From Aurifilum marmelostoma (taxonomy: Eukaryota; Ascomycota; Sordariomycetes; Diaporthales; Cryphonectriaceae): a DNA stretch of 64,000 nucleotides. The stretch spans positions 2,790,001-2,854,000 of the forward strand of contig JAMXSV010000008.1 of the NCBI GenBank assembly GCA_027559495.1, in the 5' to 3' direction. Below are positions 30,921 through 41,931 of the stretch, in pieces. The number at the start of each line of letters is the position of its first letter. The stretch's first letter is position 1. The translations under genes and the position numbers were made by a program. The notes beneath the pieces were generated by a model. That model worked only from the letters and a program-made list of their open reading frames with translations. It did no database searches and was not told the DNA's origin.

Positions 30921-32405
30921 CTACACATTGAGTTTGCTCAAGTTGGGCATGGCAGGGCCGCTGTTGTCTAACCCCGTCCAGCTTTGGTCCCATCCTTGAC
31001 AATTGTCTGTGGCCGTATTTGTGTCTCCTTCTTTCACTAACTTCCTGACGTCGCTCCAGTACTCGAGCGCCTGTATCTCCTCGTCTGCATGTCGTATTGC
31101 CGCCCTCAAGTTATTAGATTTGCGTTGCAGCCTGCCCGTGTCGTTGTCTTTGAGCTCCTCCTGCGTGGCATCAAAAAGACTATTCAGTTTCGACAGGAGC
31201 ACCCTCCTTGAGGCCTGGAAGACAAAAATGGCCATGACATCGTGCATCTTGTGTTGGAGGTGGACCAGCTCTTCTTCTCCGTGCTCCAAGAAGTTCTCGA
31301 CAGCCTCGATCTTCTCGCGGTCGATCCGGGCCCGGCTCAAGATGGACATGAGGGTTTCGATGTCTTGAATATCCGTCTTCTCGAGCGCCCAAGAGGATAT
31401 ACTCATGCTGGCCTTGCTGTGGCGACTGCTAGCCTTGCTGCCTGTCCTGGCTGTGTCTGTGCTGGGCCGCACCGTAAAGTACTCCGTGTTCAGCATATGA
31501 GGATCGTTGGTATCCGGGTCTCTCCTCATCCGTTTTCTGATCCATGCTCGGCGGCGGACAAAGGAATTGTACCATTTGGATGAGTGCCACGAGAAGGTTT
31601 TGGCAAACATGAAGGAATACTCCCAGCCATCTTCATCGACGCCCACATCCTTGTTGACGTGCCACTCGTCCCAGACCCACACCCAGCTCGGGTCGGGCAC
31701 CTGTGCGTTATAGATGTTGGTTGGGCTCGGCTTGTGCGCGACATTGGTCCACGCGGGAGGATCGAGCTGGCCGAGGGCCTTGGGAGAGAACAGGGGGATG
31801 CCGCAAAGGAATCCACCTCTTTGATTCTCATACAAGACATCAATGGCGGTGTCAGGCGTGTTCCTATCGCGACGACTATCGCTCCGAGCGGGCTGGCTAG
31901 GGTCGTACGACGGCGTAGCCTCTGCTCGTCATTAGACACATCACAACTTGAGCATGTCGCCTATCGAGAAGAACCACCTACCGTTGACCTCAACCCTGGG
32001 TATGACAGCTCCTTCTCTCAAGCTGCGGCGTGCAGAGGAACGCTCGCGAGAGCTCTTTTGGTTTTTGGACCTGCCCGACGCACTAGTACTACCAGTCCTG
32101 CCCCGTGAGCTACTCGCGGAAGAGGTTGGACGGTCCTTGCTCCGTGAGGAACCAGGCTGCGGATCGGCGATAGCGGATACGGCGGTCGTGTATGTGGACA
32201 ATGACTTGTCTTTTGGGGTCTCAGCGGTTTGGGACGGAGTGAGGGCATTGTCCGTCCGCTTTGGGCGAGCTGCGAGCTCCGTAGACAGAGGCTGAGGGGT
32301 CGCAGCCTCAGCGACATGATCGACAAGATTTATCTCATGATCGTAGTCGCTGTCCTTGAGGGCCGGGGCTCTGCGGGAGCTTCTCGCAGTGGAAATCTTT
32401 CGCAT
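30921..32405 (-). CDS. DysF-domain protein (Mug65/Spo73-like)
   Basis: Two minus-strand exons, 32405-31982 and 31921-30921, separated by a 60-nt GT-AG intron, give 474 residues. Residues 1-140 are basic, Ser/Arg-rich and disordered, ending with PRVEVN at the splice. After it, VLYENQRGGFLCGIPLFSPK begins a dysferlin-type (DysF) module with WTNVAHKPS, WVWVWDEWHVNKDVGVD, WEYSFMFAKTFSWHS and WYNSFVRRRAWIRKR. The Trp-rich strands and the closing Arg-rich strand are the DysF N- and C-halves. A coiled-coil region (EKIEAVENFLEHGEEEL and later) follows. DysF proteins of this kind act in peroxisome biology or, for Spo73/Mug65, in forespore membrane formation during meiosis. The precise role here is inferred from that family. 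Confidence 0.85.
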
Positions 32406-33538
32406 CGCAGGAGCGGGACTCGTGACATGGCGGCCAGGAGGAAACAGTCGAAACCTGGCCTTGATGGCAGAATGCCCAGGTTAAGAAGCTGATGCCTTGT
32501 AAGGGGCTGTAGGAGGGTCGAGGTTGCGCCGCACTATGCATTGGCCATAATTAGCCTCACACTTTCACAGCAAGCTGCCCATCGATTTATGGGTCGTCAG
32601 GCCAAGATGAAAGGCCCATGACCATGTCCGGGCCAAGACGAAGACAGCTAGGAGACCGATATCTGGGACCACAAGAGACGCAAGCCACAACGTACCACAG
32701 ACGGGTCTCTTATGCAGCCACAGCTGACAACCCAGCCCCTGCAACCCCTAGGCCTGTATCGAGAGAGATTCGGAAAGGATCAGGGGCGGAGGAGAACGAG
32801 AGAGAAAGGGTCTGGCTGTGTCTGACCGTACTTCTGGGGGACTGTAAGGAAAAGGTTCAGTAAGGGTCTGGTAGGTGATAATACTTAGGCCGGATCACCA
32901 AAACATGGACTCTCAGCATGGACCCAGGTCTTGATCCCGGTTGACAGTTCTCCGCCCAAGGTCCAGACTCTACAGGGGATGGATGCTGGTTGCCATGGGT
33001 GCTACAGCGGGTGATGATGTAATTGAGCCTGAGACGGAAGGAAGTCTCCTCAAACAGGGCCGCTCAGCTCCTGACCTGACCTGACCTGGCGGGCACTGTG
33101 GGGAACGATCGGATCGTCACAGCGGGGAAGAGCACTGAGGACCCACTACAGATGCACTGCATCTGCGTCTGCATATGCTTCTAGTAGGGGGGAGCCTACG
33201 TCATTGTTTCCTATGCTGCCGTCCCCAACTACTGTCTACTGTGACGGACGTGAGTTCACACATAATGCAGGTGGTACGAACTAAAACTAGAACAGAAAAC
33301 AAGGGAAGAGGAGGGAAACGATCCCTCCCGCGGCAGGTATAAGAAAAACATCAGCCAATATCGTCGCCCCTCCTTCCCTCGTGACACGACCTCAACTTCA
33401 CATCTCACCACATCTCGATCAACAGACTGTGCCATCCCGCCCAAGCTTCTCGTGCTTCTCTACGACGACGATAACCTACGACGACAATAACACATAAGCA
33501 ATCGCATCCACACACTCCTCTCATTCAAATCCCTCACA
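32406..33538. other. Divergent intergenic region
   Basis: Shared upstream space of the DysF gene (minus) and the small helical protein gene (plus). The last 120 nt before the plus-strand ATG are C/A-rich and lack ATG, like a fungal 5' leader. I see no gene. Confidence 0.55.
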
Positions 33539-34181
33539 ATGTCTCGCTCCCGTGCACCTCTCGTCCTCGGCCTCACAGCTGCTGGTGGTATTGGCTACTA
33601 CCTCTACGGAGCTGGCGGCAACGCCAAGGTGGCTGAGAAGAACTTCGAAGGTGAGTGAGCTAATCATGAGATATCCCCCCCCCCCCGTTGATTCAGGGCG
33701 ACTTCATGTCGTTGTGTATTGTTTCTAATTTAGCCCAAATCTAGCTGATGTCCACAAGGCCTCTGCGAAGGTCAAGGGCGAGCTTCCCGGCCGCGGTCAA
33801 CAGGCTGAGAAGGAGGCCGAGGCGTTGGGCCACAAGGCCGGCGCCAAGTTCGACTCCGCTGTAAGTAGCTATCCCCATCCAGATTCGTCCCTCCTATCAC
33901 CTCTGGAGACGGCTTCATTATACAGCTGGACATATCAAATAGCATCTGGGCCAATCGAGTCTTGACTGACACGGATCGACTTATACCTCTAGGTTGCCAA
34001 GTCGCAAGCCGAACTGTCCAAGGCGCAAGCCAACGCTGAGGCGTACGCAAAGGAAGCCGAGGCTTACGCTAAGGACGCAAAGAATGCCACACTGAAGAAA
34101 GTTGACGAGTTCGACAAGAAGATCGAAGAAAGTGCGTCTAAAGCCAAGTCGGGCGTTTCGAGCTGGTTCGGTGGAAAATGA
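33539..34181 (+). CDS. Small membrane-anchored helical protein (calcofluor-white-hypersensitive-protein-like)
   Basis: Three exons too short to stand out individually: 33539-33650, 33745-33860 and 33993-34181, with GT-AG introns of 94 and 132 nt, join to 138 residues. Residues 1-25 (MSRSRAPLVLGLTAAGGIGYY) form an Arg-capped hydrophobic helix with Gly/Ala packing, probably a membrane anchor or inner-membrane import signal. The rest is an Ala/Lys/Glu-rich amphipathic helix (QAEKEAEALGHKAGAKFDSA, then AEAYAKEAEAYAKDAKNA), LEA-like, and the end is SGVSSWFGGK. Small proteins of this shape in Sordariomycetes are often labelled calcofluor white hypersensitive protein; that label is from memory. Intron 1 contains a C12 run. 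The regular splicing and frame across three exons make it a convincing gene. Confidence 0.85.
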
Positions 34182-34478
34182 GAGGGCGGCGCGGTCCTCA
34201 CCATACTGCTATGATATGCCACGTTGACGCGACGGCGTTTTGTGTTTTCTAGGGCTAGTTTTTCCCTCTTAGGTATCAATGGGCAAGGGATAATCATCAT
34301 GATGATTGGGAACTATATAAATCAATAAACCTCCACCCATCTCTTTGACATGACTTTGCCATTCCAAATTGTGATTCCTGAAAAGACACCACTCTTGACG
34401 ACGATGCCAGACCCTTTACAAACTTCACGACTTCCTCGTTACTTGACAAGTGGCGGTGCGCGACGAAAGTGATGGTGT

Positions 34479-36967
34479 CTAATTTGGTAAGGAAGCAGCT
34501 ACATGTTTCAAGTTGTCCTCGACAGAGCACCTCCACCGGGCAGGGTCCTTCGCAATCGGCTGCCAGTACTCGCCATGACGTGGATCATTCGAGACACACT
34601 TGGAGATGACTTCCTCGCGCTTCTCCTCCGTGCCATGCTGAAGCAGGAACTTGTAATACCAGGCCCACGAGTCACCCACATCACCGTCGAGCACGATAGC
34701 CTTCTCAAACCAGCTCTGCGCACGATCCAGCTTCCTTTCACCCCAGAAAATCCGTGCCACCGCCACAAAGAGAATCGGGTCGTTTTCGACTTCCTTGATG
34801 GCCTGCAGCGCGAGCGGTTTCCGCTGCGTGCGGGCCTCTAGGTGCCAGATACGCTCACTCCACAGCAACCCGCTCTTGGGCATTTCTTTGAGCGCGGACG
34901 CCATGAGATTCTTGGCCTGCGCCATGTTGCCGGCCCGCCTCTCGACACGAACCAGCTCGCACCACAGTTCGGGTGCCTTGGGAACGGCGGTTCGTGCGCG
35001 ATCGAGGACGCTGCGTGCCTTGACAGTCGCACCGGCCTTCTCCTCGAGCCGGGAGTAGAGAATCCACAGGGGTATGCTCCTGGGGCAGGCTTTGACGCCG
35101 ATGCTGTAGGCCTGACGGGCCTGAGGGACCTCATTCCTGTCCTCGTAGATCTGGCCCTTGAGCATGTGCAGCTTGGACGAGGCCGGGAAGAGCTGCAGGG
35201 CATCGCCGACGAGCTCGAGCGCGGCATCGCTGTTGCGCTGTTGGCGCTCAAAGACCACGCTGCGCATAAAGACCCGGTCGGTGGGTGCTTGCTGTCTTGC
35301 CGTCTTGAGCAATTCCCGTGCCTGATCGTTGAAACCATGATCTGCTTCCAACTTGACGGCTGCCAGCCAAATTTCCTCGTTGTTCGGATTCTGTTGGAAC
35401 GCTTCTCCGAGAACCTTCCGTGCTTCGTCGAGCTCGCCAGCCAGAAGCTTCTCCTTGGCGCGCATTAGCCAGAGGGTCTCTGAGTGTGGACAGGCCTCGG
35501 TGGCCTTTCTGAGAACGTTCCACAGGGCGTCCTTGCTTCCGTGATTCCGCTCGAGATCCACTGCTGCCAGCCAGACCGTCTTGCTCGTGGGAAAGACGCG
35601 CAGGGCGTAGGCATAGATTGCACGTGCTGTCTCATACCTCCCGCGCGATATACTCATCTTGGCGTCCTCCATCCAGGTGTCCTTCCGGTCGTCGTCTTCG
35701 TCCAGGCCCCAGCCAAGCGTCTCCTGTATGATGTTGGCACATGTGACAACGGCACCCTCCGCCTCGCATTTCTCTGCTTCCGTAATCCACTCCTCGCGCT
35801 TCGGCATGGCGGACTCCTTGGCAAGTGCAACGACGGCACGCTTCATCATGTTGATCTTGGTCTGGCCCATCTGCTCCACAAGACGCGCACCGGCGATCCA
35901 GATCTCATGGCTCTGAGGGTTGGCCCTTTGTGCCTTTTGTATGATTTTCTGTGCGTTCGCTGGTGTCTCCAAGTGTGCCAGTGCAAGCCACAGCTCAACA
36001 CTGTTGGGAATCTCTTCGACCGCCTTGGCTAGTAACAAGCGTGCGTCTGCCGGGTCTTCCTCGAGATTGATGGCCTCCTTCCACAGCATCTCACTCTTGG
36101 GGATGTAGAGGAGTGCCTGTCGGATCACCTTCTTTTTGGAGCGAGGATCCGATTCTAGCTTCATCGCCTCCACCCAGAGCCGCACCGACTTGTTGTTTGC
36201 CTTGATGGCTTCTGCAGCGATGATCTTGGCGTTCCGATTCTCGTTCATCCTGATGTTCTCGAGCCACAAATCTTCGGATTTGGGATTCTTGGCGCACCCC
36301 TTTGCGATGAGATTCCGCGCTGTCACGACCTTTCCAGCAAGCTCCTCCACCCTGGCGGCTGCTATCCAGGCGGGCGGGTGGAGCGGGTTGGACTCGTATG
36401 CCGACTTGAGCAGCTTGCGCGCGAAGTCTACGTCCCCTACGCTGACCTCGGGTATCTCACCAGCCTTGGCCATGGATGTGAGGTATCCCTTGGGGTCTAC
36501 GCTCGTCGAGGTGCCAAGCGAGGTGGCAGTCCCGCTGTTCTGAGACGCCTGGTCAAGCCTGGCCTCGAGCACCTTCTTCTGTGCAGCACCGATTTTGGCA
36601 AAGTTGGTCATGGATCCTTCCTTGGCATCTGCGCCTCCCTCATCATTGACCGTGGTGCCCATCTCCCCAGCATCTCGAGCAGCTGCGAGGACGGAATCGG
36701 GAACGGCGTAGAACCTCTGGCGGCGGGCCTCGCGTTCACGTTTGGTCTTGCCCGTCATGTCTTTGACGTCGGGGAGATTAGCCCATTCATCGTCGGTGAC
36801 GGAGCCGAGGGCGCGCTTCAGGTCGGCAAATTGCTGCTGGATCTTTGGATTCTTGCGCTCGTACTCGGCTACTTCTTCGCGCTCGCGTGCTTCCCTGTGG
36901 TAGAGACAGATGTGTCGGTATCCTGATTCATCTATCATCACAAACGATGAACTCTGTGCTTGCACAC

Positions 36968-37018
<51 letters not shown>

Positions 37019-37421
37019 CATACACAAACACATAATGGAGGACTGACTGGGAATGAGGGCCGCGAACTAACCTCTGTTTCTGGCGACGCTTGGCCATCTT
37101 CTCGTCTACCTCTTTCCATATGCGATCCGCCTCCTCGTCGTCCTTCTCGTAGATACCGCCTGCAAACAGACCGACCTCGTTGTCCGGATCCTGGTAGCGT
37201 CCGTCGTCTTCGTTGTCACCACCGCCGCCATCATCCTTTGCCTCGGTGAGGCCGAGTTGTTCGGAGCGCTTCTTGATGGCTGACGAGATCTGCTCCTCGC
37301 TGGGCCCGTCGCGTGCAGGGCCCAGATCGGACCGTGTGGTGAAGCCGACGGCACCTCGACCAATACCGGCAACATAATTCTCTGGCGCCGGCTGGCTCAG
37401 AAAATCACGACGGCTGGCCAT
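34479..37421 (-). CDS. PRP6: Pre-mRNA splicing factor Prp6
   Basis: Tetratricopeptide/HAT-repeat protein of the U5 and U4/U6.U5 tri-snRNP, where it bridges U5 and U4/U6; nuclear. Two minus-strand exons, 37421-37072 and 36894-34479, give 921 residues. The N-terminal PRP1 domain shows PENYVAGIGRGAVGFTTRSD, then GLFAGGIYEKDDEEADRIW. Repeats from about residue 240 include NPLHPPAWIAAARVEELAGK, NPKSEDLWLENIRMNE, NSVELWLALAHLETPANAQK and NNEEIWLAAVKLEADHGFND, ending SNDPRHGEYWQPIAKDP, a family C-terminal signature. The 177-nt intron (36895-37071) is a multiple of three, has no in-frame stop, and contains a CA/TA microsatellite, so an unspliced reading gives an uninterrupted 980-codon frame. The spliced form restores AREREEVAEYERKNP directly after KRRQKQR, as in relatives. 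Confidence 0.96.
36963..37019. repeat. (CA)n(TA)n microsatellite in Prp6 intron
   Basis: A compound dinucleotide tract, CA then TA, fills about a third of the single Prp6 intron. On the coding strand it reads AT then GT repeats. Confidence 0.95.
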
Positions 37422-38964
37422 GTTGGTGCGAACCTGCTGACCACGGCAGAGGTGGGGGGTGAATGATTTGGCGAAGCTGGCGATGCAGGCCTGGGATCGC
37501 CGCCCTCTGAGGGTGATCGAGTTGCAGGGTAGGGCCCGCTGTTTTGCTTACTAAGCCATGCAGCCTCACTAAACAGTGCATCGCACCCTACGCATCTGGC
37601 AAGCACAGCTAGACAGAACCCTCAACATCGGGGGAGTGTTTTTTTTTCCTTTGTTTTTCCCCCCTCGTTGTTAACGCGCACATGAAGTCATATGCTTGGG
37701 TGCAGCAGTCAAGTAGCGTCGACTATATAGCACTCTGACTGTCCGTGACGCTTCCGTGCAGGCAACCTTGACCTCAATCTGAATTTGAGGACATCAACTG
37801 GAAAATATGGCATCGAACAATACGCTACCGAGAGGAAAGAAGGGAAGAAAGAAGGCTATATCGTGGAGGCAGGCGCCTGGCCCCAGGACACGGGCCGGAG
37901 CAGTGACTCACTGGCCCTCGCACAGAAAGTATCTCGACATTTGCGTTCTGGATCGATGGACTTAAGTTTGACGGGAGAAGCGGGGAGGGGAAAACACGCG
38001 AATGGTCAAACCCGATGTTCACGCCTCATGCCTCGATCGGAGATCCGCCGTTGATGCATGACCCGTTCGATGGTATCTTGCTGTGTTGAAAGAGTAGTAA
38101 CCCAAGCAAACGTGAGGTGAAGGAAGGGTTCTTTTCACAGTCAATTGCACACGTAAGACTTACGCTATCGCGAACCAGGAAGTTGCTACGATACCCTTGG
38201 GAGGACCTAGATATTCGGATCCGGTTTCGACAGGAGTCAGGAGGCGGTGGTTGGTCCGATGGACATGATTTCCGAGATGCCACAACGTCCTGCGCTCTCT
38301 GGATGAGGAATACTTGTGTCTTTCACCCCATCATGTCCGCTGCAACATAGGTCTTACCTCCTCAGCCTACAAGCCATCCCATCGCATCAAAAAAGGCAAG
38401 ATGGTACCCATCTCTCTCATACGCTGGTGCTATATAGGTCCAGACAAAGCGGTGTGCTTCCTTCGGTGTAACCAAGCGTGCTAAGCAGCACCCTCGCCAC
38501 AATCTGCAATCCCGATGTGATGAAAAAAAAATCGACTCTGCAAGGATGATGCCCTGCCTCCAGTGCAGCTAGCATTCATGCGCAGTTGCTGCCTGCGTCC
38601 AGGATTCAGCCTTAATTATATGCTTATTGGTCCACTGCAGGGCTTAGTCCCCATTTCCACATCCTGCTCAACAAGCAAGTGCTTACAACGGCGATCAGAC
38701 CTCTCGATTCAGATGCATGGAAGAGGTCTGGATGCGCCAGCAAGAGGGGTCGTGGGGAAGTTACATTTTCAGGAGGCTGAGGTAACGTAGGACCCTTGGG
38801 ATTGATGAATCTACTTGCATGGGATGAGTCGCGAGAGCCTGGTGCGCTCCACTCATCATGGGATCCTTATTTCAACGTTTCCCCGCCATGTTCTCATGTG
38901 CTATCACCTATGTGGTTGAGGCGCTTTTCGAGCCGTGCCAGATTTTTGGCCTGATCGTAGGACC
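37422..38964. other. Divergent intergenic region, 1.5 kb
   Basis: Upstream space of Prp6 (minus) and the DUF3176 gene (plus). I see no gene; the open frames are short. Confidence 0.55.
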
Positions 38965-41016
38965 ATGGCAAACCAGGCGTTATATGTCCCGGTAGTTCAA
39001 GCCCACCAGGAAACGGGAGACAAATCATCATTGTCAAGCGATCTGAAGAAAAATGCGTCTAGCAACCATCGTGGGTGGTGGGCCACGTGGACTGAGGACG
39101 GCTGGCTGTTTGAGATGGCAAGCACATTGCTGGGCATTGCGTGCATCGTCGCACTGCTCGTCGTCCTCTACTCTTACGATCACAAGCCGGCCCCTCACTT
39201 CGGTTCGGCCTTTGGAACATCACTCACGCTCAACACCGTCGTCGCCATCCTCTCGACTGTGGCCAAGGCTGCACTGCTCTATCCTGTCACTGAGTGCGTC
39301 AGTCAGTTGAAGTGGGTATGGTTCACCAAAGACCACCACCAGCTCAACGACATGTCCATATTCGACAAGGCGAGCCGTGGGATCCGCGGGGGCTTTGAGC
39401 TGCTCTGGGCGACGAGACTGAGGACTTTTGCTGCCTTGGGCCCCGTTCTGATGCTGTACGGACTTGCTTTGGACCCGTTGTCGCAACAACTTGTTTCCTA
39501 CACCTCTGTCAGTGCTCCAGTTTCGGCCAACGCCACCGTACCCATCACCACCACCTGGAACGAGAACACCGGAGGTCCCCAGGGAGGAATGATTATTCAA
39601 GGCACAGGTTTGCTCCCAGTCCCTGTTTTCTTTCTTTCTGTCTCGAGATGATCACCTGGCTAAGAGAATGCAGAGGTCGATGGAAATGGGTACAGTGATG
39701 TCTCTACTGGTATGAAGGGTGTCATTCAGACTGGCTTGTACAGCACAAACGTGCTGGTCGAGGACATTGCTCCATCATGCCCCAGCCTCAACTGCTCTTT
39801 TGAGTCGTATACATCCCTCGCCGTCTGCTCGTCTTTCGCCAACATCAGCTCCCACGTTGTCTCCAAGGTCGACCCGACGGGTTCTTATGAACGCATAGTG
39901 TATTTATCTGGCACATCCTCAAACGTTTCTGCAGGAGGCACAGTTTTCTTCAACGCAAGTTCTGCGTCTGTGGCTGACATCCCGATGGAAGATTCCATTG
40001 TGCGCCCTTTGCAATTTAACAATTCAATAGCGTTCAAGAACGTTGCCTCGGCACTAGCAGATGTCCTGGTGATCTACGCAGGCGGAACGGTGGATGAGCA
40101 AGGCCATATAGGTTATGGCGCTGTCGAATTCATCCTGCAGTGGTGTGTCCAGAACTTTACTACCATGGTAGTTAACGGGACCGCTACAACTTCACGTCAA
40201 AATGCAATCGCCAATTTCACCGACTCATCGTATCCGCAGCTTCAGTTGGGATCAATCTCCTACTCGATCGAGCCGGATACTCATACCAGCGTCTCGAGAT
40301 TCCTTGATCGCCTTCTTCGGGGTTCGGTGCAAAGAGGTAAATAATATGTCCATCAACTACTGTTCACTCAGCTCTCTCATGCTCCGTACCTGCTGAGACT
40401 TGATCCATCATAGGTTATGATCAGTATTGGTACGCATCCGCGGACACAGCACAAGCGTTATATGAGCCATACAATATCTATCAGCAAGAGACGTTTGGCG
40501 AGGCACATTCCATCAACATCAGTATCACGGGCACGAACCAGACCGGACTCGAGTTTATTATCAATAATATCGCCACTGGAATGACAAACTAGTACGTCAG
40601 AAATGGGAGTGGTTTCAACTGATGGAGTGTCAACTGATGGACATGATTACTAATTTAATTGTCAATGCAGCATCAGGAGGGATAGCACAGACCTCACAAA
40701 TGGCACTGCATATTCGCAAGAGGTCTTGGTTCAGGTCCGATGGAAGTGGACTGCAGCACATGCATCATTTATCGCACTATGCCTGCTATTGCTAGCATCG
40801 ACCCTCATCACCACACATTTGAGCGCCCTGAGGAGCCTTGCTTGGAGATCGTCTCCCTCTGCTGTCCTGCACGCACTGAGTCCTAATCTGCAACAAAGCA
40901 GCGTGGGAATATTGTCAGAGTCTGCATCGAAGCCTTTGGACAAGGCTCAGCTCGTGACCTTGTGTAATGTAGAAGGCGAGGGATGGCGGCTTCAGGCTCA
41001 TGATGCTAAGCAGTGA
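38965..41016 (+). CDS. DUF3176 family membrane protein
   Basis: Four exons, 38965-39607, 39674-40336, 40414-40591 and 40671-41016, all GT-AG, give 609 residues. I chose the ATG at 38965 (GACCATGG context); the frame is open 30 nt further, but only to a GTG. The N-terminal half shows the DUF3176 signature: WWATWTEDGWLFEMASTLLG opens a first membrane helix (residues 48-71), then YDHKPAPHFG, TLNTVVAILSTVAKAALLYP (second helix), and SQLKWVWF. A third helix lies at TFAALGPVLMLYGLALDP. A large Asn-glycosylation-rich extracellular loop with paired Cys (CPSLNCSFESYTSLAVCSSF) follows, and the last helix is SFIALCLLLLASTLITT. The family is widespread in filamentous ascomycetes, often expanded; its function is unknown. 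Confidence 0.9.
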
Positions 41017-41931
41017 ATTGCGGTCAGGACAGTCTCACCAGCCTAGCGAAACGGACGATTGATATGTAGTGAATATATCAAATTATTCAAAATCAGGATC
41101 AGATGGAACACGGTCGTCAACCTCGGTATACATTTTAATCCTGAAAATCGGAAGGGGGAGGGGGTTTGTGCCTCCTGCCGCGATGACCCGTCCTATATAA
41201 TTACTTAGTAATTATGTTGTTTTCATGCATGCATACCTCCTAGAAAACACTTCTTGTCCGTAGCTCTTTTTGTTTGAGAATGTGACATGCCCTCTGTTTC
41301 TTGTGCCCGAAGGTTGCCAAAATAGCCTTTTGTCCAAGGCGTATCACATGTTCATTTGGCTTCAGGCGTTTAAGAGTCAAGAGGGCGCGAGCACTGATCC
41401 GTAGGGTCCAGTTCCGTCTGCTCCCATGTTGGCATGAATGAAATGATACAACGTCCGTCAGGAAATCCATCATGATACCTGAAGATTGAAAGCAAGCAGT
41501 CATCCTCAAGAGCAAGAAGGGATCTAGCATCTCGAGAATCCATGTCCGATGTCGATAGATTTGTGGGGGGGGGGGGGCTGCACTTTCATTCAAGTGAGCA
41601 CACAAGCAGATTGCTTCGCGTTCAAGATTGTCTATTAATTACCATATATACTACGCATGCCTGATGCTGTCATTTTGATACCAATCGGACTCTAACTCGG
41701 CGATGGGTGACGCCAAAAATTCCCAATAGATTATGATGGCCCCTGATGCAGTAGAGTAGAACGCCGTGTATGAAGTTTCGGGCATGACCTCATGTCTCCA
41801 ACCTAGTAGTGCAGGTTGGAATCCATTTCATGACACACCCACGGCGTGATATAGTGTCGTTAGATATCGTGTTATCGTTTTCTTGCTTCGTGCGTGCATC
41901 TCTCTTGGAGAAGCCGGAGCACAGCTTGTAA
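41017..41931. other. Convergent intergenic region
   Basis: Spacer between the DUF3176 gene and the sorting nexin gene, containing a G13 run near 41565. I see no gene. Confidence 0.55.

Noticed and set aside
38935..38964. Ten-codon upstream extension of the DUF3176 protein
   Set aside because: It would have to start with GTG. The ATG at 38965 has good context and directly begins the conserved region.
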